From Collinsella aerofaciens (GTDB lineage: Bacteria > Actinomycetota > Coriobacteriia > Coriobacteriales > Coriobacteriaceae): a stretch of DNA of 64,000 nt. The stretch spans positions 31,797 through 95,796 of the forward strand of contig NZ_JAQLDU010000011.1 in NCBI RefSeq assembly GCF_028209625.1, written 5' to 3'. Of this stretch, positions 7,804 through 17,228 are shown piece by piece. Position 1 is the stretch's first letter. Each line of letters starts with the position of its first letter. The notes beneath the pieces were generated by a model, which was not told the DNA's origin, made no database searches, and saw only the letters and a program-made list of their open reading frames with translations. The translations under genes were made by a program, and so were the position numbers.

Positions 7804-9558
7804 GTGGCCGACCAGGACATCAAGATGCTCATCGAGCGCATTATGGCCGAGGCCCGGACCCATCAGTCCGCCCGCTTCTCAAACGAAACCTACGCAGACG
7901 AGCCGATTCTCAAAACCGGCCGACAGATGCAGAATTTCCTCCCCAACCAGTACCGTAAAATGCGCGAGATATCGCGCTGGCAGGATGACCCCAAGGGCGG
8001 TGCGGGCCGCTGGCTTTCGGAAGCCGAGCTTTTTTACCGCCAGGGCCTGCTGATGGCCGACTTTGAGGACGACTGTCCCTACAACGGCACCTTTAAGTCG
8101 TACTTTCCCACCTACAACGCCATGAGCGACCGGCAACTGCGCGGCTACTTTACCTGGCGTGCCCAAGTGCGCCGCGGAACCGTCGAGGAAACGTCTACGT
8201 CCTTTGCCTTTCTGTATCTCTATGAGCTGATCTGCGGCATTGGCGTAAATAATCCACTCGATGGTTTTAACAAGATCAAGGCTTTTTGGGATGTCTATCG
8301 CGCCTTCGAGCCCAGCATCGACCGGTTTGCGCGCGTGTGGCTGCAAGATTACGCCGTGTTCCACGGGCTCGACCCCAAGCTGCTTCGCGACTCTAAAACC
8401 GTCATGTTCGATAACGCCCTTATCGAACTGCGGCGCGCGGCACGAGACCTTGTACCGGCACCGTCCGGCCAGACCCCTAAGCGTCGCAAAACCTCCGAGC
8501 CCACGCCCCCCCTTCCGCCCGATGAGGTGCGCGAGGAGCGACTCATGGCCGCCATCAACGCCCTCTCCACGTACAACCTAAGTAGCTCGCGGCTCGACCG
8601 CAGCCACCACCGCGATCTGCGCCACGTGGCGTGCGCCGTGTATGTCCGCATGGCGCGCTACTATGACACGCACCGAAAGACCGGCATCGTGGCAAGTTTA
8701 TTTGGGGAGGAGACGGCCATGCCCTACACCATGTTTGCCTCGGCCGTATTCTTTGCGCCCGAGCGCCACGAGGACTGCGAATACCGTCTGGACCCCATCC
8801 ATATCTACCGTTGCCAAAACGGTTTTTGGGAATGCATGCGGATTCACGGCAGCAGACAAAAGAGCAGCAAACTTGGCGAGATGATGCGCGCCTGCGACCA
8901 ACGCCTGCGCCTGGCCCTGGACCCTGCCCATCCCCTTAAGGAAGAAAAGGTCCCCAAATATCTGGCCAAGATTATCGATGACGAGATTGTGGCATGGCTT
9001 TCGTGGGACGCCGCACACCAGCCCGTCAAGATCGATATCGATTTGAGCCAGCTGGGGCACATTCGGAGCGCTGCCGCACAAACGCGCGAAGCGCTTTTGA
9101 TTGACGAGGAACGCGAGGACGGCGCGTCCGCAGAAGCCGAGGCAGCGGACTCAGGGCAACCGGAAGCCGAGCCCGTAGCCGACGCGACGGTCGAGGCGGT
9201 CGCGGCGGCCGCAGGGCAGGACGAGTCCGACGAGCCGACCATATCCACCGAACAGTTTGGTGTCGTGGCACCGCTTCTCGCGCCGACGCCCGCGTTCGCA
9301 GCTGCTGCGCCCGCTGACGCCACGAACGAACTCGCGCTCGCCGCAGACGCCTATCTCCGCGCGCTGCTCGAGCACAACGCAGTACAGGCGGAATCGGCGG
9401 TAGCGCAATCGGGGCAGAGCGAGGACATGCTCGTCGATACCATCAACGAGGCGCTCTTTGACCTGGTGGGCGACACCGTAATTGAATTTAGCGCGGCAGG
9501 GCCGCAGATTATTGAGGACTACGAAGCAGACGTGAGAGGATACCTAGACCATGAGTGA
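7804..9558 (+). CDS. TerB_N / TerB_C domain protein, first gene of a three-gene helicase-ATPase module
   Basis: 584 aa. The N-terminal half (about residues 25-200) matches the TerB N-terminal domain pattern: RQMQNFLPNQYRKMREI, then YRQGLLMADFEDDC and a conserved YFTWRAQVRRG. The end (about 515-584, AYLRALLEHNAV...LFDLVGDTVIE) fits the TerB_C domain. Between them is a long Ala/Glu-rich linker (about 430-515). These domains come from tellurite-resistance-associated proteins but recur next to helicases in defence-like loci. GTG start at 7804 directly after GAGGAGGAGCG. It overlaps the next gene by 8 bases, so the two products are probably made in fixed ratio and work together. Exact biochemical role unknown. 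Confidence 0.8.
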   Translation: MADQDIKMLIERIMAEARTHQSARFSNETYADEPILKTGRQMQNFLPNQYRKMREISRWQDDPKGGAGRWLSEAELFYRQGLLMADFEDDCPYNGTFKSYFPTYNAMSDRQLRGYFTWRAQVRRGTVEETSTSFAFLYLYELICGIGVNNPLDGFNKIKAFWDVYRAFEPSIDRFARVWLQDYAVFHGLDPKLLRDSKTVMFDNALIELRRAARDLVPAPSGQTPKRRKTSEPTPPLPPDEVREERLMAAINALSTYNLSSSRLDRSHHRDLRHVACAVYVRMARYYDTHRKTGIVASLFGEETAMPYTMFASAVFFAPERHEDCEYRLDPIHIYRCQNGFWECMRIHGSRQKSSKLGEMMRACDQRLRLALDPAHPLKEEKVPKYLAKIIDDEIVAWLSWDAAHQPVKIDIDLSQLGHIRSAAAQTREALLIDEEREDGASAEAEAADSGQPEAEPVADATVEAVAAAAGQDESDEPTISTEQFGVVAPLLAPTPAFAAAAPADATNELALAADAYLRALLEHNAVQAESAVAQSGQSEDMLVDTINEALFDLVGDTVIEFSAAGPQIIEDYEADVRGYLDHE

Positions 9559-10855
9559 TACCGCATCCGCAGCACCCCGCGTGCCCAAGCGCGTCGCTGC
9601 CGTCATTCTCAACTCGCTCAAGGGCGGCGTGGTCCCGCGCATCGGCCTTCCCTACATTACCGTAGGGCGCGAGGTCGAGATCCGCGCCCTGCTCACCGAT
9701 CTGAGTCTCATCGCCGACGGTGGGGCGAGCTTCCGCTTCCTGGTCGGTCGCTACGGCGCCGGCAAGAGCTTTTTGCTCCAAACCATCCGAACGCATGCCA
9801 TGGGCGAGGGATTCGTCGTCGCTGATGCCGACCTGTCGCCCGATCGCCGCCTGCAGGGCGGTCAGGGACAGGGCCTTGCCACCTACCGCGAGCTCATCCG
9901 CAATATATCGACCAAAACGCGCCCCGAGGGCGGTGCGCTCAACCTTATTCTGGATCGCTGGGTCGCCTCGTGTGCCGACGTCGACGAGTCGGTCGTCAAT
10001 GCCCAACTGGCCCCGCTCGAGGAGATGGTCCACGGCTTCGACTTCACCCGCATGCTCCGCCGCTATCGCATGGCCGCATCCGGGGGCGACGAAGAGGCCA
10101 TGAGCCGCGTGACCAAATGGATTCGCGGCGAATACCGCACCAAGAGCGAGGCACGCGCCGAGCTGGGCTCCTCGACCATCATCAGCGATGACGACTGGTA
10201 CGACTACGTTAAGCTCATTGCGCGCTTTTTGGTCTGCAGCGGCTACAAGGGCATGCTGGTGCTCATCGACGAACTCGTGAATCTGTATAAGATTCCCAAC
10301 GCCATCACGCGCCAATACAACTACGAGAAGATCCTGACCATGTACAACGACACGCTCCAAGGCAAGGCGCAGTACCTGGGCATGATCATGGGCGGCACGC
10401 CAACCTCCATCGAAGACCGCCACCGCGGCGTGTTCTCCTACGAGGCCCTGCGCAGCCGACTCGCTCAGGGCCGCTTTGCGCGCGAAGACCTTAAGGACAT
10501 GCTCGCGCCCATCATCCGCCTGCAGCCACTCACCTACGAGGAGCTGCTGGTGCTGATCGAAAAACTCATGCAAATTCACGCCGGCTACTTTGGCTGGACG
10601 CCCACGCTTACCGAGAACGACTTAGTGGACTTCCTCAAGATCGAGTTCGGTCGCGTGGGGGCCGACACGCACTTGACGCCGCGTGAGGTTATCCGTGACT
10701 TTATCGAGCTGCTCGATATCCTGTGTCAGAACCCCGATGCAAATGTGGCCGAGCTGCTGCAAAGCGTCGGCGGCGACGCGCTGGCGCCGGCAGCCGCAAC
10801 AGGCGACACCGGCACCGCAGGCGGCAACCGCAACTTCGCCGAGTTCACCATCTAA
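9551..10855 (+). CDS. DUF2791 family P-loop ATPase (BrxD-like)
   Basis: 434 aa AAA-type ATPase. Walker A is GRYGAGKS at residues 66-73; Walker B is MLVLIDEL around residue 240, followed by a sensor-like IMGGTP segment. The overall pattern matches DUF2791, the family that contains BrxD of type 2 BREX systems. There BrxD is paired with an Lhr-like helicase, as here. The ATG at 9551 lies inside the end of the TerB gene. Likely function: ATP-driven loader or switch acting with the helicase on DNA. No PglX methylase, PglZ, BrxA/B or BrxC gene is nearby, so this is not a BREX locus. Confidence 0.8.
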   Translation: MSDTASAAPRVPKRVAAVILNSLKGGVVPRIGLPYITVGREVEIRALLTDLSLIADGGASFRFLVGRYGAGKSFLLQTIRTHAMGEGFVVADADLSPDRRLQGGQGQGLATYRELIRNISTKTRPEGGALNLILDRWVASCADVDESVVNAQLAPLEEMVHGFDFTRMLRRYRMAASGGDEEAMSRVTKWIRGEYRTKSEARAELGSSTIISDDDWYDYVKLIARFLVCSGYKGMLVLIDELVNLYKIPNAITRQYNYEKILTMYNDTLQGKAQYLGMIMGGTPTSIEDRHRGVFSYEALRSRLAQGRFAREDLKDMLAPIIRLQPLTYEELLVLIEKLMQIHAGYFGWTPTLTENDLVDFLKIEFGRVGADTHLTPREVIRDFIELLDILCQNPDANVAELLQSVGGDALAPAAATGDTGTAGGNRNFAEFTI

Positions 10856-10905
10856 CCTACCAAAAAGGGACAGGTTTATTTTGGCAGGTTTTATCTGGGC
10901 AAACG
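10856..10905. repeat. 50-bp repeat, copy 1 (GGGACAGG palindromic family)
   Basis: Begins directly after the stop of the DUF2791 gene. Matches 54420-54469 at 46 of 50 bases. The core is a hairpin with CCAA/TTGG arms around AAAGGGACAGGTTTATT. Lies between the second and third genes of the helicase module, so it is probably transcribed within the operon. Confidence 0.8.
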
Positions 10906-10971
10906 TTGAAGCAGTAATGCAGCAAGCCGTTGCCAGCCGCGTTGAGAGATTCGTTGTTGAAAGGAGGCCCC

Positions 10972-13416
10972 GTGAACGCCTTTGACCGCTACGCCCCGTT
11001 TATCCAAGACTTCATCTACTCCCACGATTGGGAGAGCCTACGCTCTATCCAGGTTGCAGCAGCTGATGCCATCTTTAACACGCAAGATAATGTGCTCCTG
11101 ACGGCATCCACGGCTTCCGGCAAAACCGAGGCAGCCTTCTTTCCCATCCTGACCGAGTTTTGGGAGAACCCGCCCGCAAGCGTGGGCGCCCTCTACATTG
11201 GCCCCCTCAAGGCGCTCATCAACGACCAATTCGTCCGCCTCAACGACCTGTGCGAAGAAGCCGATATCCCCGTCTGGCACTGGCATGGCGATGTCTCGCA
11301 ATCACACAAGGCCAAACTCATCAAAAAACCGAGCGGCATCCTACAGATTACGCCCGAGTCGCTCGAGGCGCTCCTGATCCATAAGCACATGGCGATCCCT
11401 CGTATGTTTTGCGACCTGCGCTATGTGGTTATCGACGAAGTCCATTCGCTCATGCGCGGCGACCGCGGCGGTCAGACGCTCTGCCTTATCGAGCGCCTCT
11501 CGCGCATGGCAGGCGTGCAGCCCCGCCGCATCGGCCTTTCTGCCACCATCGGCGACCCCGAGCGCACGGGCGCCTTTCTCTCGCAGGGAACGGGGCGCGA
11601 CTGCGTTATCCCCCGTTTTGAGGAACCGCGCCGCGTGTGGCGCATCTCCATGGAGCACTTCTACAACTCGGGCCCCCAGGCGCAGCAGCGAGGATTCGTA
11701 GGCACAGGTCCACAAGAAGCCGAGGTGCTTGCTTGCGAGCGTATTGAGACGGCGGCGCCCGCGGCGCTGCCCGCATCCGGACAAGACATGTGCCACAGCG
11801 GACAGCTTACACAGGAAGAACGCCGTCAACGTCGCGAGCAGGCGCGGGGCAAGGCCGCTCCCAAAGACCGTCGCACTTCCTCGGCCCCCGAGGGCGAAGT
11901 CGACATCCCACGAGCGACCGAGCAGGCGCTTCTCAACCCCACCGACACGGCGCCCGACAACGCCGACCCCGGTATGGGCTATATCTTTGAGCATACGCGC
12001 GGCCGCAAGTGCCTGGTCTTTGCCAACTCGCGCGAGGAGGCAGAGGCCGTGTGCTCCATGCTGCGCAGCTACTGCGAGAGCCGGCACGAGCCCGACCGCT
12101 TTCTCATCCACCACGGCAATCTTTCGGCATCACTGCGCGAGACGGCAGAAGAGCTCATGCGCGACGAGGAACAGGCACAAACGACCGTCACCACCTCTAC
12201 GCTGGAGCTCGGTATCGATATCGGCCGCCTGGAACGTGCCTTCCAGATCGACGCGCCGTTTACCGTCAGCTCCTTTTTGCAGCGCATGGGGCGCACGGGA
12301 CGCCGCGATCTTCCGCCCGAGATGTGGTTTGTCATGCGCGAGGAAGAGCCCGAGCCGCGCACGATGATGCCCGAGACCATTCCGTGGAAGCTCCTGCAGG
12401 GCATAGCACTCGTACAACTCTATCGCGAGGAAAAGTGGGTCGAGCCGCCCGAGCTCGATCGACTCCCCTACAGCCTGCTCTATCACCAGACTATGTCGAC
12501 CCTCGCCAGCACCGGCGAGCTCACGCCGGCCGAACTTGCCCAACGCGTGCTCACGCTCAGCTATTTCCACCGTGTCTCGGCAGACGATTACCGTGTGCTG
12601 CTACGTCACCTCATTAAGATCGACCATATCCAGGTCACCGAAGGTGGCGGGCTCATCGTGGGTCTCGCGGGCGAGCGCATCATCAACAACTTTAAGTTCT
12701 ACGCCGTGTTTCAAGAAAACGAGGAGTTTACCGTCCGGAGCGAATCGGCCGAGCTGGGCACGATCGTTAATCCGCCCCCGCCCGGTGAGCGCATCGCCAT
12801 CGCCGGACACTGCTGGATTGTCGAGGAAGTGGACTGGAAGCGCCACACTGTCTTTGCCACGCAGGTCAAGGGCCGGGTGCCGGCCTACTTTGGCGACTGC
12901 CCCGGCGACATTAACACGCATGTGCTCGAGCGCATGCGCAAGGCGCTCAACGAGCACGCGACATATCCGTACCTTATGGGTAACGCACGAGCCCGCTTGG
13001 CGCAGGCTCGTCATACGGCCGAGATTTCGGGGGCGGGAACCAAGCCGCTCATTAACCTGGGCGGCGATACCTGGGTGCTCTTCCCCTGGTTGGGCAGCTT
13101 CGCCTTCCTAGCACTCGAGCGCATGCTTAAAATCAAATGCGCCGCTGAGCTGGGCCTTCGCGGACTCGACCCGTCACGCCCGTACTTTATGCAGTTTAAG
13201 ATGAAGGCCGACGAGGAGACGTTCTTTGAAGTGCTCGCCGCCGAGACCGAGAAGGACTTCGATCCCATCGAGCTCGTCTATCCTGGCGAGGTGCCTTACT
13301 TTGACCGCTACGACGAGTTTGTTCCCGAAGAGCTCGTGCGCAAGGGGTTTGCCGAAGGCGTGCTCGACATAGAGGGCATGAAGCAGCGCGTTCACGACTG
13401 GCGCGACCACGCCTAA
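10972..13416 (+). CDS. Lhr/BrxHI-like DEAD/DEAH superfamily 2 helicase
   Basis: 814 aa. Helicase motifs: I TASTASGKT (residues 44-52), II DEVH (155-158), III SAT (190-192), and a motif VI QRMGRTGRR in the second RecA domain. An insertion of about 90 charged residues separates the RecA domains. The C-terminal region resembles Lhr-type helicases of the BrxHI group. GTG at 10972 follows AAGGAGG by 4-5 nt, so the earlier in-frame ATG (10930) is not used. It lies 116 bases after the DUF2791 ATPase gene, a gap occupied partly by a 50-bp repeat. It likely acts on DNA with the two upstream products. Confidence 0.85.
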   Translation: MNAFDRYAPFIQDFIYSHDWESLRSIQVAAADAIFNTQDNVLLTASTASGKTEAAFFPILTEFWENPPASVGALYIGPLKALINDQFVRLNDLCEEADIPVWHWHGDVSQSHKAKLIKKPSGILQITPESLEALLIHKHMAIPRMFCDLRYVVIDEVHSLMRGDRGGQTLCLIERLSRMAGVQPRRIGLSATIGDPERTGAFLSQGTGRDCVIPRFEEPRRVWRISMEHFYNSGPQAQQRGFVGTGPQEAEVLACERIETAAPAALPASGQDMCHSGQLTQEERRQRREQARGKAAPKDRRTSSAPEGEVDIPRATEQALLNPTDTAPDNADPGMGYIFEHTRGRKCLVFANSREEAEAVCSMLRSYCESRHEPDRFLIHHGNLSASLRETAEELMRDEEQAQTTVTTSTLELGIDIGRLERAFQIDAPFTVSSFLQRMGRTGRRDLPPEMWFVMREEEPEPRTMMPETIPWKLLQGIALVQLYREEKWVEPPELDRLPYSLLYHQTMSTLASTGELTPAELAQRVLTLSYFHRVSADDYRVLLRHLIKIDHIQVTEGGGLIVGLAGERIINNFKFYAVFQENEEFTVRSESAELGTIVNPPPPGERIAIAGHCWIVEEVDWKRHTVFATQVKGRVPAYFGDCPGDINTHVLERMRKALNEHATYPYLMGNARARLAQARHTAEISGAGTKPLINLGGDTWVLFPWLGSFAFLALERMLKIKCAAELGLRGLDPSRPYFMQFKMKADEETFFEVLAAETEKDFDPIELVYPGEVPYFDRYDEFVPEELVRKGFAEGVLDIEGMKQRVHDWRDHA

Positions 13417-13443
13417 GACCAGTCTTTTTTGGGACGGGGAGAC

Positions 13444-14322
13444 TTACTTGTCGTGAAGGACGGCGCCGAGGAAGTCGGTGTCGAAGGGCACGGCTTCGGC
13501 AAAGGCGTAGTCGCCGTCGCTGGCGATGAGCAGGTAGTTTTCCTCGCCGCCGAACTTCGCATCGCCGCATGGGACCACCCAGGCGTGAACGAATACCTCG
13601 AGTGCCGTGGCAGCGCAGTCGCGAAGGAACGTCACATCGCTCCCCTCGTTTGCGCTCACGATATTGGCCACGTAGATACCCCCGGGGTTCAGGCTGCCCC
13701 GCACCAGGCGCAGCGCCTCAACGGTCGCCAGCTCGCGAACGGGCTCGGCACCGCCAAAGCAATCGCTCACGACTACGTCGTAGCGACGATGGCCCACGCT
13801 CGTCACACCCAGATACGAGCGAGCCTCAGCGGTAATCACCCGCAGGCGATCGCCCACCGCGTGCTCCAGTTCATCCAGATAGAACCAACGGCGCGCCAAG
13901 CGCGTTATCTCTCCGTCATACTCGATGACGTCCATGCGCAGGCCCTCGTGCGACATCAGCGCAAATTTGGGATAGGCAAACCCGCCGCCACCTAGCATAA
14001 GCATACGGTTGATACCGTGACCATAAGCGTCGCGCATCGCATCCTCGGCCTCAAACACGTCGTCAAACGCGCGATAGTACGCAAAGACGGGCTCCGCCCA
14101 GCGCTCGCCAACGTAACTCGCGCTTTGGTAGACGCCGCCTTGCACCAATACGCGGACTTCGTCGCCGCCCTCATCGTGCACGCGCTTCACACGTGCCAGC
14201 CCATTGCGGGTCCTCGCGACCTGCAGACAGGCAGCACGAACAGCGACAGCGGCCGCACCAAGCGCCGCGGCTCCCAGAGCAACGCCGGCAACGACGCCGG
14301 CAGAAACACTCGGCTTGTTCAT
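13444..14322 (-). CDS. Spermidine synthase-like methyltransferase-fold protein with N-terminal membrane anchor
   Basis: 292 aa. Residues 7-31 are hydrophobic and Ala/Gly/Val-rich, a likely membrane anchor. The rest has the spermidine synthase fold: MLMLGGGGFAYPK (nucleotide-binding loop), VIEYDGEITRLARRW, then YDVVVSDCFGG. The polyamine-aminopropyl signature is not clearly kept, so it may transfer another group or be a non-enzymatic relative. ATG at 14322 lies immediately after the Elp3 stop, with GGAGCTCT as the ribosome binding site, so the two form an operon. Confidence 0.75.
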   Translation of the reverse strand: MNKPSVSAGVVAGVALGAAALGAAAVAVRAACLQVARTRNGLARVKRVHDEGGDEVRVLVQGGVYQSASYVGERWAEPVFAYYRAFDDVFEAEDAMRDAYGHGINRMLMLGGGGFAYPKFALMSHEGLRMDVIEYDGEITRLARRWFYLDELEHAVGDRLRVITAEARSYLGVTSVGHRRYDVVVSDCFGGAEPVRELATVEALRLVRGSLNPGGIYVANIVSANEGSDVTFLRDCAATALEVFVHAWVVPCGDAKFGGEENYLLIASDGDYAFAEAVPFDTDFLGAVLHDK

Positions 14323-16239
14323 CTAGAGCTCCTTTTGCAGATAAAGGCCATGGTCATAAAATCCAAGATGGCGATAGTACTCGCGCGTACCGATCGCGCT
14401 GATCACGTTGATGTACGTATAGCCAGCGTCCCGAGCTATCTGGCACGCACGCTCCACGAGCAAACGCCCCAACCCATGGTGCTGCGCCGCCTGACCCTGA
14501 TCGCCCACGCGCGCCGCCATGCCGTACACGTGCACCTCGCGAATCATCGCCTCGTCCGGCGGCGTCGGCAACTCGTCCGTATGCGCGGCAACAAAAGCGC
14601 GATCGGGCAGCGACAACCGCAAAAAGCCCGCGATCTTGCCCCGCGGCGTCACCCACTGCAAAAAGCGCTCGTGCGTCACCGGCGTCTCGTACGCCACGCC
14701 CTCGTCAAGGGTCAACTCGTCCAGGTCGGCACCCGCCGTGCTGATCTCGCGATAGCGAATCTCACGCACCGTCGCACCGTCACCCCGAGCAGCCAGGCGG
14801 TTCTCGACGAGCTGACGCAGGTTGGGCTTCTTGTTGCCCACCATGATGTCATCGGAACTAAAGTCGCGAATCATGCGGCTGATGCGGCAGAACGCCGGCG
14901 TCACCACGATGTCATCGGCCAACACGTCGAGCAGCTCTTCCTCGGTATAGGGGCGCCACTCGCCACGCTCGTAACAGCCCACCAGACGCGAGCCCTCGAT
15001 GAGCGCGCACGGGTAGACCTTGACCTCGTCGGGCATAAAGGCGCCCTCGGTCATAAAGCGCTCGTAGTCACGCTTGTCCCCCTCAGGCGTAGCACCCAAC
15101 AAGTTGAGCATAAAGTGCGCGTGGATCTTAAAGCCAAACAGGCGCGCGAGCGAAAACGCCCGCTCGATCTGCGCCACCGAAATGCGGCGCTCGTTGATAT
15201 CGAGCAGGTGCTGGTCAAGGCTTTGGATGCCCATCTGTATCTTGGTGCAACCCAGGCGGCGGATGAGCGTGAGGGCCTGCGGCGTTACAGCATCGGGGCG
15301 CGTCTCGATAACGAGCCCCACCACGCGATGCTTCGCCGTCTCGTTAATGCGCTGCTGACGCTCGAGCTCCTCCATCGTTGCCGTCTGCCACTCGGTGACC
15401 TCGCCCCACGGCGTACCGGGGCCGTACAGACGACGCACCGCACGGTTATAGCCGCCCACGGCAGCATCCACACGTCCCTGCTCGCCGGCAACGCCGGCAG
15501 CAAGCTCGACCTCGTCTGTCGCAATGCCGGCGGCCCGATAGCGCTCGCGACGCTCTGCTACCACCGGCGGCAGGGCATCGGCGGGAGCGTCATCGAGCAG
15601 ACGCCCCGCCTCGGCACGGCTGATGCCCGGACGCGCCAACATGGGGTTGGCCGCCACGCCGGCGACGGCGTCGTCATTGAGCGCACGGAAAAGCTCCGAT
15701 ATAAACCATGCCTGATACCCTTGCGGATAGTCGCTCCAGGTACCGCCAAGAACGATAAGCTCGATCTTGTCGGTTGCATGCCCCATTTGCGAAAGCGCGG
15801 TCAAACGAGCACTCACCTGCAGATACGGGTCAAAGCAGTTTTGCTCCGCACGGGCGCACGCCGGCTCGGCATGCAGATAGCTCTTGGGCATGCGCAGGTC
15901 GTTGGGGCAAAACAGGCAATCGCCCGAACAGGGCCAGGGCTTGGTGATGACGGTAATGGTCGCCACGCCCGAGGCCGTTCGGCGCGGCTTCATCCTCAGC
16001 ACTTGCAGCAGCTGACGCTCCAGATCGGCGTCGACATTCCACCCAGCCCAACGAGCCGGTTCCTCACGTTTAACCCGCTGGTAAAACGGCAGCAGTCGGC
16101 GCTTGGCCAGGTCCCGTTTGTCGGCACCCTCGCGGCGCGCCTCGGCATGTATCAGTTTGACGAGGGTCTTGTCGTCCACGGCCTCGCCACGACGCAGGAC
16201 CTCGAGTATGTTCAAGATAATCTGTTCCATGTCCCCCAT
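14323..16239 (-). CDS. elp3: Elp3-like radical SAM / GNAT acetyltransferase (tRNA U34 modification)
   Basis: 638 aa from the ATG at 16239 (635 from the ATG at 16230). Radical SAM domain with the Elp3 cluster motif PCSGDCLFCPNDLRMPKSY; cysteines at residues 104, 108 and 111 bind the 4Fe-4S cluster. The C-terminal GNAT domain (about 500-638) supplies acetyl-CoA. The enzyme is expected to form cm5U at the wobble position of tRNA. A terminator for the upstream minus-strand gene overlaps an ATG at 16332, so that longer start is unlikely. Operon with the spermidine synthase-like gene downstream. Confidence 0.9.
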   Translation of the reverse strand: MGDMEQIILNILEVLRRGEAVDDKTLVKLIHAEARREGADKRDLAKRRLLPFYQRVKREEPARWAGWNVDADLERQLLQVLRMKPRRTASGVATITVITKPWPCSGDCLFCPNDLRMPKSYLHAEPACARAEQNCFDPYLQVSARLTALSQMGHATDKIELIVLGGTWSDYPQGYQAWFISELFRALNDDAVAGVAANPMLARPGISRAEAGRLLDDAPADALPPVVAERRERYRAAGIATDEVELAAGVAGEQGRVDAAVGGYNRAVRRLYGPGTPWGEVTEWQTATMEELERQQRINETAKHRVVGLVIETRPDAVTPQALTLIRRLGCTKIQMGIQSLDQHLLDINERRISVAQIERAFSLARLFGFKIHAHFMLNLLGATPEGDKRDYERFMTEGAFMPDEVKVYPCALIEGSRLVGCYERGEWRPYTEEELLDVLADDIVVTPAFCRISRMIRDFSSDDIMVGNKKPNLRQLVENRLAARGDGATVREIRYREISTAGADLDELTLDEGVAYETPVTHERFLQWVTPRGKIAGFLRLSLPDRAFVAAHTDELPTPPDEAMIREVHVYGMAARVGDQGQAAQHHGLGRLLVERACQIARDAGYTYINVISAIGTREYYRHLGFYDHGLYLQKEL

Positions 16240-16242
16240 TGT

Positions 16243-16281
16243 AAAGGCAAAGGCGCCGGAGCCAGTCACGGCCCCGGCGCC
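16243..16281 (-). terminator. Intrinsic terminator after the DUF4097 gene
   Basis: GGCGCCGGAGCC (16252-16263) pairs with GGCCCCGGCGCC (16270-16281); read on the minus strand the hairpin is followed by TTTGCCTTTAC. Confidence 0.7.
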
Positions 16282-16328
16282 TCCATCAAAGAGCATGCCT
16301 ATATGCACCGATCTCCGAAAACCGCATG

Positions 16329-17228
16329 TCACACCGATTCGAACGACATGTCGCCCGAACCGACCTTAAAACGATACGTTGCAGACTTGTCACCGTTGTC
16401 GAATTCAGCATTCAATATGGTCTCGCCATCGTAGCCAAGCGGAAGGAAATCGCTCTCAAAGTCACCGCTGCCCACGGTGAGGCTCGCCTTAAAGCCCGTA
16501 GAGTTCGGAACCGATATCTCCACATCGCCCGAGCCCACGCTTACGTCCATCGACTTCGCGGGGGCCTGGTAGAGCTCGAACGCCACATCGCCCGAACCGA
16601 CCTCGGCATCCAAGGTGTCGGTTACGGTGCCCGCAAACTCGATGTCTCCCGAGTCCAAAGTCAAGTTGAGGTCATGACACGCAATGTCCGTGACCGTCAG
16701 ATCGCCCGATCCTACATTCGCTGTAATGCCCACCATGTTATCGGCAACTTCGCGCGGCAGTTCGACGGTAACCGTGCGGTCAATGGCGCGCTCGTCATCG
16801 CAATCGAACTGGCGAATCTTGAGCGCAGAACCCTTAACCTCGGCCAGATTCTGAGTGGCAGCATCGTAGGTAGCTACCCCCTTTGCAACACGACCGCTCT
16901 CGATGACACGCACCTGCCCGCCGGAAACGCACTTGATCTCAACCTCACCCGATGTCACATCCAGGTCAAGGGACTGGAATGAGTCGGCATCAAACGTTTC
17001 GCTCGAAAGCTGCCGAGACTGAGCGGAATAGTTACCGCCATCCAAAGAATCGTCCCCGTCAACCACATCGTCCATACCGGACAAACCGGATGCAATATCG
17101 CCGAGATCCCACGGGCCATCAAAATGAAACAATATCCGCGAAGTGCCAAAGATAAGCCCGATGATGAGCACGAACGCTCCGATACCGACGCCCAGGCGGA
17201 CCTTGGACTCATGCGAGAGCTTCATCAT
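16329..17228 (-). CDS. DUF4097 beta-strand repeat protein, membrane anchored
   Basis: 299 aa. One N-terminal membrane segment (about residues 11-31, LGVGIGAFVLIIGLIFG), then repeated DUF4097-type strands with the recurring SGD/GSGD motif (LTVTDI, SGDIEF, GSGDVAFEL, GSGDVEI, GSGDFES, GSGDMSF). The repeats should form a right-handed beta structure on the outside. It overlaps the upstream XRE regulator by 4 bases (ATGA). DUF4097 proteins often sit beside small regulators that sense the envelope; the repeat domain may act as the sensor or target. Confidence 0.8.
   Translation of the reverse strand: MMKLSHESKVRLGVGIGAFVLIIGLIFGTSRILFHFDGPWDLGDIASGLSGMDDVVDGDDSLDGGNYSAQSRQLSSETFDADSFQSLDLDVTSGEVEIKCVSGGQVRVIESGRVAKGVATYDAATQNLAEVKGSALKIRQFDCDDERAIDRTVTVELPREVADNMVGITANVGSGDLTVTDIACHDLNLTLDSGDIEFAGTVTDTLDAEVGSGDVAFELYQAPAKSMDVSVGSGDVEISVPNSTGFKASLTVGSGDFESDFLPLGYDGETILNAEFDNGDKSATYRFKVGSGDMSFESV

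Noticed and set aside
7804-13416. Calling the TerB/DUF2791/helicase genes a BREX locus
   Set aside because: None of the core BREX genes (PglZ, BrxC, PglX) is present, so only the family relationship is claimed.
14017-16434. An 805-codon open frame on the plus strand opposite elp3 and the spermidine synthase-like gene
   Set aside because: It is antisense to well-supported genes, has no ribosome binding site and an unnatural composition; a shadow frame of GC-rich coding DNA.
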